Origin: Stomoxys calcitrans
Taxonomy: Eukaryota; Arthropoda; Insecta; Diptera; Muscidae
DNA length: 64,000 bases
Direction: 5' to 3'
Assembly: GCF_963082655.1 (NCBI RefSeq)
Contig: NC_081552.1
Coordinates: 198,446,781 to 198,510,780, forward strand
In this document: one piece after another, positions 49,301 to 52,755 of the stretch
Position numbering within the stretch: the first letter of the stretch is position 1
Layout: every line of letters begins with the position of its first letter
Translations under genes and position numbers: made by a program
The notes under the pieces: generated by a model
The model's database searches: none
What the model was told of the DNA's origin: nothing
Seen by the model: only the letters and a program-made list of their open reading frames with translations

Positions 49301-51814
49301 AGCCTTTTTTGTATTCCTTTTTTTTAGATATGAACAAGATTTCTCCAGCGGTCGCAGCAGAGATCCTTGCAAACACAAACGGAATATATCCAAAAGTCGG
49401 GACAATTTTGATATGGGTATGATGGAGTACTTTGGTTTTATTAATTGTGCTTCGTTATGTATATGCTCCATCTTCTCTTTTTCAGATTCGCCCGGCTGGT
49501 ACCACCACCACGGTGGACCATCGCATCCTTCGCATCATACTTGGTCTTCACAAGAAATTGAACAAGCTCGCGGTCGATCATTTGATCGTTCCGCCTATGA
49601 ACGTACAACGTATGGACCTCCCATATATGATAAGAGAGGTGTTGGACCGCCATTGCCACCCACTTCCAGCTATGATCGTCGCTCGGTTACCAGTGGTGGT
49701 TATGAGAAACGTAACAAATATTACCGTGGAGATGCGGGTGTGCGGCAGCCAAATAGCGAGCATTTGTATAGTTTAGATGATTTTGATGAAATGTTGGCAG
49801 CCACAGGTAAAATACCACCGCATCTGGCTGCCATGTATGAGGAAATGAAGTCTGATTGCTGTTCACCTCAAATGGGTGGACATCGTCAACGCACCTCTGA
49901 CTATATGTATGAACGTGATCGTAAATCCTTTGACCGCGAGAGTCTGGAATCGTATGAGGGTTCACATGCACCGACACGTCGGCGCAGACGTAGCTATGAC
50001 AGTGGAGGCATGCCATCAGATCCCTATGGCAGTTGCGACAGTCGCGATGAATACAATCGCGATCGCTGCTTTATGACGGCCGAAAAGAGTCGTTCTCTGC
50101 GAAAATCCCTAAAATCCCTGCGAGTGTCTGGTGATATCGACTATGATCAGGATTCCGAAAAGGAGTATCATTATCGGGAGCAAAGAGCGCGTTGTGATAC
50201 TAGAAGCTTACAAAGACCTAGTCAATTATCCACCCAAGGCGGAGCAGGTGGAATTGGAGCGATAAATACATTAGGTTCACAATCTCGTATTCGTAAGAGC
50301 AGTGGTTCTAGCCCCTGGGATGGGGAAGGTAAGTGGCAGATGTTACTATAGACTTAGACTGTAGCCCTTTATACATGTTGTTTGTATTGTGCAGAGCCTC
50401 CTATGCCAGGACAAAAGGTGTCTTCATCTTCTTGGAAACGACCTTCCAGCGCCGCAGATGCAGAACGTCGTTTGGCCGAAAGCCGCAGAGCAGCTGCAGT
50501 AAAGGGACAAACGCCTTCAGGTTCAGAGGACGACAAGGATCGAAGGTAATTATTGATTTTAAATTGTACATATGTACGTCTATATAACTTCCATCGCATG
50601 CTATTTCTAGATATCGCAAGAAACGAGGTTTACGTGGTAAAGATCTGACCACAATTCCTGGCAGTGCTGGAAGATATCGAGACGCCCCGCCGCCCATGCG
50701 TAGCAGTAATTATGATTACATAGGCGATCTTGATGATGATGCCGAAGACTATGTGGACGAAGAGGAGGAGGAGGAGGAAGATCGTGGCATTGGTGATGAT
50801 GAAATTTCGCCCGCAGATGAAGATAAATTTGCCCGTTTGGAAATGCGGCGTCATGAAATGCATAACCGAATGATGGATACCCATGTGCGTCGGCGAAAGG
50901 ATGCTGCTCCGCCTCAAAGCCAAATAATGCCCATGGCTTATCGTAAAAATGCCCCTGGCCCATATGGAAGAAAACCTCTACCGCCTGCAGAAAGTAAACA
51001 CCATGCCCAGGATTACGGCTACGATGATGATGGCGATTACGAGCAGACACCAACGCCCAGATCGAATACCAGCAGCGCTTTGCCCACAGCCACTCCAAAT
51101 ACTTCAACCAAATTTAGTTTTGATGTGGGATTTGAATCAGACTTTAACCAAACTTCACCACCGCCCGCGCCAGCGGGTACTGCATCCAGCTGCAATTCAA
51201 CACCAGCAGCCAATGTTAGTGCGGCCAATACGCCAGCTTCAAAGTCATCATTTCGATTTTCTAACGATTTCTCATCGGGTCTTGAGAGGGAGAAGCAGCA
51301 TTTTCAACATTCAGCCGCCGCCGGTAGCTTGCAGCAATACGATCTGGAAAATCGAGGCATCTCGCCACAGGCAGCGGCGCCAACACAGGTCAGTACGCCA
51401 AAACTTCGTTTTGATGACAATGTAAAAGTGTCGCAGTTCGATGATGCCTTCGAAGATGACTTCTCAAAGACCAGTTTTGATGCCTTCGAAAATGATGATC
51501 AGTGGCAAGAATCCTTGCAGCGAACTGCCAAACAGCAAATGCGCAACAATAAATTGCAGCAGCGTCAGCAGGAACTCATCAAAAAATCCGAATCCATAAA
51601 TATTTTCGCCAAGAAGGTTGAGGACCCATTCGAAGATGATGACTTCTTTAATAGTCCCGGCACACAGACGCAAAACTCAGCATCTGGTGATAAACAGGAC
51701 AATGGTGGAAGCGGCGGCGGCAGCAGCAAGACCTCAAACAATGGCAATAGCTTCCATCCACCAAGCTGGGATGACAACAATACAAATTTTGCTAAGTTCG
51801 ATGAAAATATGTGA
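19189..51814 (+). CDS. Dab: Disabled (Dab) PTB-domain adaptor, nine coding exons
   Basis: Dab is a cytoplasmic adaptor. In Drosophila its PTB domain binds NPxY-type receptor tails (Notch among them) and it works with Abl kinase in axon guidance and epithelial organisation, with links to clathrin/AP-2 uptake. The predicted protein is 2708 residues, longer than the roughly 2200 I recall for Drosophila. Layout: a Ser-rich N-terminus opening MVKSLVSKLS; PTB at about 55-200 (DPGRFFGDG..FKAKLIGILEV..FFGIKTDK); the conserved DLDPLGTGR..PYVDKKYFFQEL block at about 523; DPF motifs at 888, 898 and 911; proline-rich SH3-type PPPLPPKK at 1079; a Gln run at 1231-1247; FxDxF-type motifs at 1334, 1351, 2584 and 2646. 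The start is the ATG at 19189 because the encoded N-terminus matches the family. All eight junctions are GT-AG with conserved phase. A 203-codon in-frame extension follows the TGA. Confidence 0.95.
19346..19981 (+). pseudogene. Start of Dab intron; LINE RT fragment at 19555-19975
   Basis: 19346-19550 is AT-rich intron. 19820-19960 translates as MAKEALRCFQYKSPGRNGIF, then a shifted region ending near HYIHSVP, an RT segment related to LOA/Jockey LINEs (KSPGPDGI-type motif). 19555-19800 probably holds the preceding linker. It is decayed. Confidence 0.6.
19982..21031 (+). repeat. Family-1 array element, both ends
   Basis: The head is AACAAGTAAAAGCGTGC, then TTCGGCCGGGCCGAA (near-perfect palindrome) and TATACCCTTCACCATTGATC. 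The body has units with 'gatcggtttatatggcagctatatcaggttat'. The tail is ACACCCATCCTATGGTGGAGGG. Units differ in length because of internal deletions. Confidence 0.85.
21060..21500. repeat. Degenerate ~120 bp tandem units (family 4)
   Basis: Recurrent 'caatatg(g)gattcgaa..aaaaggta..gagtagaatacga' at about 21123, 21265 and 21360. The same unit recurs at 43470-43760 and in the arms of the foldback element at 16.7-17.6 kb, so the three are related. Confidence 0.6.
21501..21687. other. Unassigned intron sequence
   Basis: No repeat family or reading frame can be assigned. It leads into the R3 copy. Confidence 0.3.
21688..22160 (-). repeat. R3 repeat copy with CAACAACAA tail, plus flank
   Basis: Motifs GCTTAGCTGTGAGCTACC, TGGAATGCTCCATCCG, GGCACCGGCTCTTGCAC, TTGTTCCCGCGGCGATCGG. 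Ends at GGTTACAACAACAA (22016). The remainder to 22160 is unassigned. A copy in opposite orientation lies at 22679. Confidence 0.7.
22161..22620 (+). repeat. LOA-like LINE 3' fragments
   Basis: 22285-22372 is the reverse of the 'GGCGGCAGCCCTTGCCGAT' tail sequence seen at 27500 and 39150. 22360-22563 is related on the minus strand to the LINE C-terminal segment found at 30.8-31.1 kb (TSVAVETAASAEKQLS..). It is heavily rearranged with no intact frame. Confidence 0.5.
22679..22990 (+). repeat. R3 repeat copy, inverted relative to 21.7 kb copy
   Basis: Starts at TGTTGTTGTAGCCACATTTG, then TCGTTCCGATC, GGCCAATGGTTATTTAAAGG, GAGACTCTCCACTCGATACC and GACTGCAGTTCCAGCTACC. The two R3 copies form an inverted pair about 660 bp apart. 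Confidence 0.7.
22991..23329 (+). pseudogene. LINE reverse transcriptase fragment
   Basis: 23095-23230 translates as GLNVNPEKTGICLFTRKSKM, then a shifted segment encoding SDKAKYLTVIL, the post-catalytic RT region common to R1/Jockey-type LINEs (NPxKT..LFTRK..KAKYLGV). Stops and a frameshift near 23175. Confidence 0.65.
23330..23995. repeat. AATTAA-rich inverted-repeat element with internal insertion
   Basis: Alternating 'aattaattga..ttttaattgaa' motifs at 23330-23560 and 23765-23990 can fold back on each other. The same low-complexity family recurs at 33530-33735 and 34825-34965. The middle, 23565-23765, holds a LINE-tail piece (TCCATCGGGTTAATG..GGAACCGGCTGCCGTGG). Confidence 0.55.
23996..24369. 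other. No gene seen
   Basis: AT-rich intronic sequence with no recognisable repeat. The short + strand frame starting at 24036 has no motif or splice support. Confidence 0.3.
24370..24810 (-). pseudogene. LOA-like LINE RT fragment with small local duplication
   Basis: 24420-24560 parallels 32120-32260 (AAATCCACGTTGATGTTCACC; GGAGGAGCAATACCTGAAG; GTGTCTTGTCTGCTGGTGAG), part of the RT finger region on the minus strand. GGGAACTATGAAATGCTCAG is directly repeated at 24588 and 24630. Not coding. Confidence 0.6.
24811..25122 (-). mobile_element. tRNA-derived SINE-1, full copy
   Basis: The 3' end TTTTGCCCATGAATATTCCA lies at left. The body includes CTTTTTATAGCCGAGTCCGAAC and GCGACACCTCTTTGGAG. The head at 25050-25122 reads, on the minus strand, CACCGTAGCGCAGAGGTTAG (box A TAGCGCAGAGG) and TGGGTTCGAATCCTGGCGAG (box B GGTTCGAATCC). 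Both pol III boxes look intact, so this is one of the youngest copies here. Confidence 0.9.
25150..25400 (-). pseudogene. LOA-like LINE linker fragment
   Basis: The minus-strand frame reads YKWVNKHKRNFWLEHLRQSY, similar to the pre-RT linker of LOA-type LINEs. A related segment, 32680-32760, has CCACAAATTCCGCTTATGTT. Truncated at both ends. Confidence 0.55.
25415..25960 (-). repeat. LINE tail copy and linked LINE-derived segment
   Basis: 25417-25510 is the tail unit in reverse (CATGGCAGCCGGTTGTACG..GGCAAGGGCTGCCGCC..ACTGCTACAACAACC). 25510-25960 is open on both strands (about 114-152 codons), but the minus-strand frame runs straight through the LINE tail, so neither is a credible host gene. 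Likely a LINE fragment. Confidence 0.5.
25961..26336. repeat. R3-type fragment and unassigned sequence
   Basis: 25975-26150 shares GTTATAGCCACATT at one end and GTGATAATGACGAACACC..ATTAAAGCTCCGGCCTGTG with the distal part of the R3 copy at 22955-23005. The rest, to the mariner TA target at 26335-26336, is unassigned. Confidence 0.45.
26337..27429 (-). mobile_element. mariner element, internally deleted
   Basis: The ends are inverted: TTGGGTTGCCCAAAAA..TAATTGCGGATTTTT at 26337 and AATTCGCAATTACTTTTTGG..GCAACCCAA ending 27429. They are flanked by TA on both sides (26335-26336, 27430-27431), the expected mariner target duplication. At 1093 bp it is about 200 bp shorter than typical mariners (about 1.3 kb), matching the loss inside the transposase. 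A MITE with the same ends lies at 32378. Confidence 0.95.
26451..27268 (-). pseudogene. mariner transposase, missing first catalytic Asp
   Basis: A cut-and-paste transposase would bind the inverted ends and excise the element. The N-terminal frame (27268 down to about 26850) has two helix-turn-helix regions (YFRKGKNAEQVAKKLRDVYG and VTEREIGEKLNISKSTAHYH), the linker SGRPNEVDDDQ and the WVPHVL motif. The C-terminal part is in another frame (26834 to 26451) with HQDNARPHTS (second catalytic Asp) and SPYSPDLAPSDYHLF (third Asp, D34D spacing). The segment between INACDMHLK and PRNQTINSDVYC is absent. That removes the TGDEKW-type motif with the first Asp, plus about 65-70 codons. The protein cannot be active. 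Confidence 0.92.
27465..27702 (+). repeat. LINE-tail unit followed by AT microsatellite
   Basis: 27466-27573: GTTGTTGTTGTTGTTGTAGC, then GCAGCCCTTGCCGATGAAGG and CGTACAACCGGCTGCC. 27577-27645 is an (AATA/TATAA)n run. Same tail unit as 39124-39234. Confidence 0.7.
27703..28410 (-). repeat. Family-1 array element, reverse, head truncated
   Basis: Begins with the tail (ATACCCTCTACCATAGGATGCG) and CCGACCGTCCGTCTGC. Units with CCGATCTTGGGTCTTGACTT and GCCTCTAGAGGGCGCAATTC follow. Ends at ATCGATCTATAGCTTG about 155 bp before Dab exon 2, the closest array to a coding exon. Confidence 0.8.
28567..29234 (+). CDS. Dab: Dab coding exon 2 (PTB domain)
   Basis: Acceptor TTTTAG at 28561-28566, start in phase 1; the donor GAG|GTGATT leaves phase 0. 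It encodes residues 53-275, essentially the whole PTB domain: RNDPGRFFGDGVQFKAKLIG, the GEARGDRMCQEALQDLK helix, HVTIDGLRLRDEKTG, HKISFIAQDMTDSRAFGYIF, and the C-terminal helix ASQVVLAMRDLFQVVFELKK. This block is the strongest evidence for the gene identity. After it come a short His/Ser-rich linker and NNRLGVNLDSKGISKE. Confidence 0.97.
29309..29476 (+). CDS. Dab: Dab coding exon 3
   Basis: Acceptor TTTTTAG ending 29308, donor CCG|GTAAAA at 29477, phase 0 both sides. Encodes residues 276-331: ISPESVADLVDLEQELSSLQ, QMERITPND, then DDPFGDSF, a DPF-type AP-2 binding candidate. The preceding intron is 74 bp and the next 62 bp. Confidence 0.95.
29539..30103 (+). CDS. Dab: Dab coding exon 4
   Basis: Acceptor CATACAG ending 29538, donor CCG|GTGAGT at 30104 (phase 1). 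Encodes residues 332-519, Ser/Thr/Pro-rich, with DDDNWLRELDAHNDVFDTSK conserved with Drosophila Dab. Joins across a 14.9 kb intron to exon 5, with the split codon giving Asp (KS-D-AFTDLDPLG). Confidence 0.93.
30104..30654. other. Start of 14.9 kb Dab intron, no gene
   Basis: Unique AT-rich sequence following the GTGAGT donor. No motif or repeat recognised until the LINE debris starting about 30655. A cryptic extension of exon 4 would stop at 30145. Confidence 0.4.
30655..32377 (-). pseudogene. LOA/Jockey-like LINE, RT and C-terminus
   Basis: Longest LINE copy in the window. On the minus strand, from 32377 down: VEFLTTVLNLSLNTLIVPDV and GRVIPLQKPGKNPSLEESCR; RT core with KNWVENYLCGRQLFVEFRDK and KQEVPQDRVISSTLFNLYLS; catalytic motif as SYAEDCT (normally YADD, so the Asp pair is damaged); then NLKISATKSSATLFTTN, LGVTFDSSYTFSSHA, LPVRRHNYMLSKQYLL and a C-terminus with DVRDICSDCNQGPHDTRHLFNCPA, a CCHC-like finger. 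30655-30830 carries tail and R3 pieces. Stops and frameshifts make it inactive. It is interrupted upstream by the mariner MITE at 32378. Confidence 0.85.
32378..32603. mobile_element. mariner-derived MITE
   Basis: The left end TTGGGTTGCCCAAAAAGTAA is preceded by TA (32376-32377) and is near-identical to the 26337 mariner end. The interior keeps the outermost ~110 bp from each side (ACTGACAG-type AGCTGTTACTTTTAGCTTGC; ATGCATTTACTTTCTTTTAA). The right end stops at CCGCAATTACTTTTT and lacks the last ~11 bp. Transposase is absent. It was presumably mobilised by the same mariner lineage and landed in the LINE. Confidence 0.9.
32604..32787. repeat. LINE-tail and linker fragments
   Basis: 32612-32650 is a tail unit (CGTACAACCGGCTGCCATGG). 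32690-32760 resembles the minus-strand LINE linker at 25290-25330 (ATTCCGCTTATGTTCGTTGA). Too short to define further. Confidence 0.45.
32788..33315 (-). repeat. Family-2 remnant with TCTG microsatellite
   Basis: 32797-32860 is a TCTGTCTGTCCG run, longer than in other copies. Then come family-2 units with GTCCAGATTTAGATATAGC and GATTTTCACTTCTAGAGCC. The tail and head are missing; a central stretch (32880-33050) is foreign to the family. Confidence 0.6.
33316..33735. repeat. LINE-tail piece and AATTAA-rich element
   Basis: 33375-33455 is a reversed LINE tail unit (CTATGGCAGCCGGTTC..GCTGCCGCC). 33530-33735 is the AATTAAAAAATTAATTGA-type inverted-repeat low-complexity family also seen at 23.4-24.0 kb. 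Confidence 0.55.
33736..34816 (-). repeat. Family-1 array element, both ends, reverse
   Basis: Tail at left (TATACCTACCACTAGACATTCC), CGTCTCGTCCGTCCCTCTG, then six or more units centred on 'cctgatatagctc(c/t)cacataaaccgatctcccgatttg'. The head at right reads CATGGTGGTGGGTTCGCAAG, then ACTTTTACTTGTT. The GC hairpin in the head has decayed (CTCAGCCCGGCAG). Confidence 0.8.
34817..35195. repeat. AATTAA-rich element and family-4-like piece
   Basis: 34825-34970 has TTTTTAAAAACGATGG..CAATTTAAAAATTATTTG..CGTGATTATCAATTAATTTC, related to the 23.4 kb element. 35075-35160 resembles the foldback arm (AATCTACTCTAGC; GATACCCAAATAGCTAAGCTAGG; CCCCGGGTCTAATTTTCAGAC). No gene. Confidence 0.45.
35196..35895 (+). 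pseudogene. LINE RNase H domain, C-terminus and 3' tail
   Basis: 35240-35330 translates as MGEQFNIHLFWVPGHRDIPG followed by NCKADELARLGT, the RNase H HxxxxWxPGHxxIxGNxxAD signature. Then WPNPDLKRSTALLSLARTDV, HSLIGKHAGSLKVASNDFLE and a shifted remnant of a cysteine motif. The 3' UTR ends ATCACAATGGAC..GTCTAAGTGAGTCTG..CTGCCACTTTAACC, then TAACCTAAC at 35895. The 3' tail is shared with SINE-2 at 56.3 kb. One stop at 35458 and one frameshift near 35655. Confidence 0.85.
35896..36987. other. Intron sequence without a recognised element
   Basis: Mostly single-copy, AT-rich; includes a GC-richer patch 35930-36060 (foldback/family-4-like: GGCCCCACACTGGCTG) and a C10 run at 36786. The short minus-strand frames here are AT-driven. 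No exon signal compatible with Dab phase is needed, since exon 4 and exon 5 join cleanly. Confidence 0.35.
36988..37853 (+). repeat. Family-1 array element, head truncated
   Basis: Units with GATCGGTTTATATGGCAGC and AGGCTCAAAAAGTCAAGACC; the tail is AGCCCCATCCTATGGTGGAGGG..TATAAA at 37850. Five units, with spacing close to 153 bp where intact. Confidence 0.8.
37854..38360. other. No gene seen
   Basis: Unassigned intron sequence; 38040-38075 contains a duplicated GGATCCA (TGGATCCACATGGATCCA). No domain recognised in the short frames. Confidence 0.3.
38361..38667 (-). mobile_element. tRNA-derived SINE-1, full copy
   Basis: The 3' end is TTTGGCCCATGAACATTCCA at 38366. The head at 38600-38667 reads, on the minus strand, GCCACCGTAGCGCAGAGGCTAGC, with box A TAGCGCAGAGG and box B GGTTCGAATCC intact. 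Length about 305 bp. Very close to the 24.8 kb copy. Confidence 0.9.
38668..39120. other. No gene seen
   Basis: Unassigned; includes a GC-richer stretch (AGGGTGAGGCCGCCCCCC, 38787-38806) with family-4/foldback flavour (GGGCGGxx and CCCCAAACA). Frames are short and without motif. Confidence 0.3.
39124..39310 (+). repeat. Two consecutive LINE-tail units
   Basis: First 39124-39234 (GTTGTTGTTTTGTTGCAGC; GAGGCGGCAGCCCTTGCCG; CGGTACGTATAACCGGCTGC). A shorter second copy lies at 39262-39306 (GGGTCAATCGGGTACGTAC). The flanking phrase GCTGTTATTCGTCGTTTGT is also repeated, so this is a local tandem duplication. Confidence 0.7.
39311..39715. other. LINE scrap and unassigned AT-rich sequence
   Basis: 39380-39480 resembles the LINE RT region near 24450 (CCAACTCCAATAAAGGGTTT) and 32320 (AATAAGAGTGTAC). 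39480-39715 is unassigned. Confidence 0.35.
39716..40718 (+). repeat. Family-2 array element, nearly full length
   Basis: Head: AAGGAAAGGCAAAAGTCGGG, TGCCGACTGCATAATACCC. Units with 'ctatatctaaatctgaaccga'. Then CAGACGGACAGACAGACAGC and a tail that stops at ACAAACAAATGCACTAAGTA. The palindromic terminus is missing and a SINE follows 2-3 bp later. Confidence 0.8.
40721..41038 (+). mobile_element. tRNA-derived SINE-1
   Basis: Head GCCACCGTAGCACCGTTAGC with a small deletion in box A and GGTTTGAATCC in box B (one change from consensus). Body and 3' end (CTTATTGGCATGTTCATGGG) are present. It interrupts the tail of the family-2 element. Confidence 0.88.
41168..41515 (+). repeat. AGAGCTGG-ended element, copy A (partial)
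   Basis: Begins TAATAGAGCTGGACAACTAC, then 'aaatcggtttatatagaagcaatatcaatga' and 'caattggaaatcatgagagaaag'. A parallel segment in the same orientation lies at 42540-42770. The inverted terminus CAGCTCT occurs at 42926. The right end blends into a family-1-like GGTGGGGTGTATAAAA (41497-41512). Confidence 0.5.
41600..42070 (-). pseudogene. LINE RNase H fragment
   Basis: The minus strand of about 41965-41880 encodes IHFLWIPGQSDINGNTHADL, the RNase H WxPGxxxIxGNxxAD signature (Gln replaces the usual His). Distal cysteine/histidine residues are degraded. Upstream and downstream frames carry stops. Confidence 0.65.
42071..42535. other. Unassigned segment between repeat copies
   Basis: Short frames on both strands (minus 42151-42426, plus 42279-42476) overlap and show no motif. 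Probably further LINE or insertion sequence. Confidence 0.3.
42536..42926 (+). repeat. AGAGCTGG-ended element, copy B
   Basis: Contains TATCGATAGTATCGATACTATCG (42586-42604), then the segment shared with copy A (TTTATATAGAAGCGATATCA; GTTGGAAGTCATGAGAGAAA). It ends TATCGATAGCGCCATCGATA..CTGGCCAGCTCTAG, inverted relative to the start of copy A. Many TATCGATA half-sites give it palindromic character. Confidence 0.55.
42970..43310 (+). pseudogene. LINE RT N-terminal segment (split element, part 1)
   Basis: The frame 42980-43285 encodes GDQDELNRTFVSIPDIQTDT and SFVRVKSNAIGLDEVDPRFV, the pre-RT and RT finger region (KSNAxGLD) of a Jockey/CR1-group LINE. It breaks after RMLLP at 43287. The continuation lies after the insertion, at 43838. 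Confidence 0.75.
43311..43836 (-). repeat. Family-4 repeat insertion inside the LINE
   Basis: Three units with GACAATATGGGTATCAAATG at about 43472, 43599 and 43728 (126-129 bp spacing), each followed by AAAGGTAT..GAGTAGAGTACGAA. Flanked by LINE sequence on both sides. A short direct repeat CCATAACCAAATTTTC at 43285 and 43302 may mark the insertion edge. Confidence 0.7.
43837..44635 (+). pseudogene. LINE RT core (split element, part 2)
   Basis: HAKIIPIPKSN at 43845, then SVYLHQESLLSERQSGFRSD, FLALLDHSKAFDTVDHLNLC (first catalytic Asp region), a stop at 44199, PNGVPKGFPQGSIIGPLLFS, MMYADDVQIFQSGF with an intact YADD at 44346-44357, WATANGLLLNPSKSKCLVV and AKNLGVVFNSSLSWSDH. Despite the intact catalytic pair, the element has stops at 44199 and 44237, no 3' end, and the insertion at 43.3 kb. 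Jockey/CR1 group; clade not assigned. Confidence 0.85.
44636..44976 (+). other. 3' end of the 14.9 kb Dab intron
   Basis: A TATCGAT..ATCGATA piece at 44641-44665 resembles the AGAGCTGG element. After that the sequence is unique, ending in an A-rich stretch and the AATCAG acceptor at 44971-44976. The polypyrimidine tract is weak. Confidence 0.5.
44977..49258 (+). CDS. Dab: Dab coding exon 5 (large effector exon)
   Basis: 4282 nt, phase 1 in, phase 2 out (GA|GTAAGT). Opens AFTDLDPLGTGRIRPYVDKK, YFFQELKNPPKK, conserved with Drosophila Dab. Then comes a long Ser/Thr/Ala-rich low-complexity stretch (about 545-880), three DPF motifs (888, 898, 911), SQDLLAGHLQVS (about 948), PEPPPRPDS and PPPLPPKK (1065-1086, SH3-ligand type), a Gln run, a predicted helical block LSQLLTLGIDELSTKLNV (about 1263), FDDTF and FEANFAQFD (1334-1360), a repeated DRYA(V/A)(F/L)R(E/D) motif at 1379 and 1467, SQDLLSGDMPE, an acidic region, and a Ser-rich C-terminal part with basic patches (YYRRHARRMNSCDEDYE). 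There is no stop across 1427 codons. Confidence 0.96.
49328..49416 (+). CDS. Dab: Dab coding exon 6 (89 nt)
   Basis: Acceptor TTTTTTTAG ending 49327; the first base completes a Glu codon. Encodes YEQDFSSGRSRDPCKHKRNI then SKSRDNFDM, a basic segment. The donor is G|GTATGA at 49417 (phase 1). The following 69 bp intron is free of stops in frame. Confidence 0.88.
49417..49485 (+). other. Dab: 69 bp Dab intron, in-frame and stop-free
   Basis: GTATGA..TTTTTCAG, phase 1 on both sides, length divisible by three. If retained it would insert 23 mostly hydrophobic residues (MMEYFGFINCASLCICSIFS). The good polypyrimidine tract supports splicing as the default. Confidence 0.7.
49486..50328 (+). CDS. Dab: Dab coding exon 7
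   Basis: Encodes DSPGWYHHHGGPSHPSHHTW, a Tyr-rich run (SAYERTTYGPPIYDKRG, SSYDRRS, GGYEKRNKYYRG), the LYSLDDFDEMLAATGKIPPH segment and an Arg/Ser/Tyr-rich tail (TRRRRRSYDSGG). The many Tyr residues in basic/proline contexts are candidate kinase targets, which fits the known link with Abl. Donor G|GTAAGT at 50329, phase 1. Confidence 0.95.
50395..50545 (+). CDS. Dab: Dab coding exon 8
   Basis: Acceptor GTGCAG ending 50394. Encodes EPPMPGQKVSSSSWKRPSSA, ERRLAESRRAAAVKGQTPSG, SEDDKDR. The donor AG|GTAATT at 50546 (phase 2) splits an Arg codon. Highly charged and strongly similar in style to the Drosophila protein. Confidence 0.93.
50611..51814 (+). CDS. Dab: Dab coding exon 9 (C-terminus and TGA)
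   Basis: Acceptor ATTTCTAG ending 50610. Encodes YRKKRGLRGKDLTTIPGSAG, an acidic run (DYVDEEEEEEEDRG, about 2352-2366), KFARLEMRRHEMHNRMMDTH, then aromatic-acidic clathrin-adaptor-type motifs: FSFDVGFESDF (about 2475), FRFSNDF, FDDAFEDDFSKTSFDAFEND (2584), DPFEDDDFF (2646), and ends NTNFAKFDENM. The TGA at 51812-51814 is followed in frame by 203 open codons. Confidence 0.96.
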
Positions 51815-52426
51815 TTTGATAACTTCGTGAATAACAAATGCAATATAACAGTTTCCAAGCTGCACTCTGGTGGCGATGATGGCGAAAAGTGGGTTGGTGA
51901 TGGTGACGACGGCGATGACGACGACATGGATGACTATAATCACTATGCCGAGATAGATGTTTTAGCTTCCAATGACTACTATTACATAACAAATCTAAAT
52001 CACTACTATGAGCAGCAGCATAATTTAAAGAGTTTGCGCAAATCTACGCATCAGTGCCATCATAATAGGTATTACCAACATTACCAGCGTCGTGATTGCG
52101 ATTCATCATCGTCCTCATCCTCATCGCCGAACAATCGAAATATATTTCTATCGAATCGTTCGACATCGGTGTTTACTCAGTGCCATACACAATCGAAGTT
52201 GGGAAAATCTCGTTACTACCAGCACCAGTCTTACCAACCACAGCCACACCAACAACAGCATAATAATCTGGTCACAGGTCATAGAACGGGACTTGCCGCA
52301 GTTGATTTAAAAAATACCAACAACATTCTACGCAATACTCAAAAACGATGTCGACGTAAATTATTTGCCTTTAATTTTATGCTAAAAAATTTAATAACAT
52401 ATCGTTTTAAATATGACATTCTCTAG
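51815..52426 (+). CDS. Dab: Candidate Dab stop-readthrough extension (203 codons)
   Basis: This is the same reading frame as Dab, opening directly after the TGA with FDNFVNNKCNI, so the aromatic-acidic motif style continues across the stop (FDENM-stop-FDNF). The extension has an Asp/Gly-rich part (GDGDDGDDDDMDD), a Tyr/His/Gln-rich part (YYYITNLNHYYEQQ), eight Ser encoded by mixed codons, a Gln/His/Pro patch and a basic end (QKRCRRKLFAFN), ending at TAG 52424-52426. The mixed synonymous codons in the Asp and Ser runs suggest selection at protein level. Whether ribosomes read through is not shown by sequence; alternatives are a skipped stop by splicing, a recent nonsense mutation, or chance. 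Confidence 0.5.
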   Translation, partial: FDNFVNNKCNITVSKLHSGGDDGEKWVGDGDDGDDDDMDDYNHYAEIDVLASNDYYYITNLNHYYEQQHNLKSLRKSTHQCHHNRYYQHYQRRDCDSSSSSSSSPNNRNIFLSNRSTSVFTQCHTQSKLGKSRYYQHQSYQPQPHQQQHNNLVTGHRTGLAAVDLKNTNNILRNTQKRCRRKLFAFNFMLKNLITYRFKYDIL

Positions 52427-52755
52427 GTCAAACAGTATTCACATTTCCCCAGAGACTTTGAAGGACTTATCTCTTTGAAATTCGCCATCAATTCGACTGT
52501 TATTTCACTGGTAGAGAAGTTGTGAGTTGCCCAAGTGTTGCTACTGCAGGATTCCAATACCATACAAAACGTTTGTATTGTAATTTTATAACATTTCCAT
52601 TGAAAATGTTACCAAAAAAACATCTTTCTCACATACCATGGTGGTAAAAGACTGGTTCTATGGCCAAACATGTTCATAGCTTCTTTTCAACGTTTTACTG
52701 TCAAGTTTCGGTGTTTATTTCCATTTGCCATTGATAATTTCATGGAAAATACGGT
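52427..52755 (+). other. Probable proximal 3' UTR of Dab
   Basis: Non-repetitive AT-rich sequence directly after the Dab frame. No AATAAA is seen before LINE debris starts at about 52756, so the transcript end must lie further on or use a variant signal. Confidence 0.4.

Noticed and set aside
50607..51107. 166-codon minus-strand frame opposite Dab exon 9, and other antisense frames in 46-52 kb
   Set aside because: They mirror a well supported coding exon with biased codon use. No splice or start context, and no recognisable domain.
51812..51814. TGA of Dab as a selenocysteine codon
   Set aside because: No SECIS-like structure was recognised downstream, and Dab is not a known selenoprotein. 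Ordinary readthrough or plain termination is simpler.
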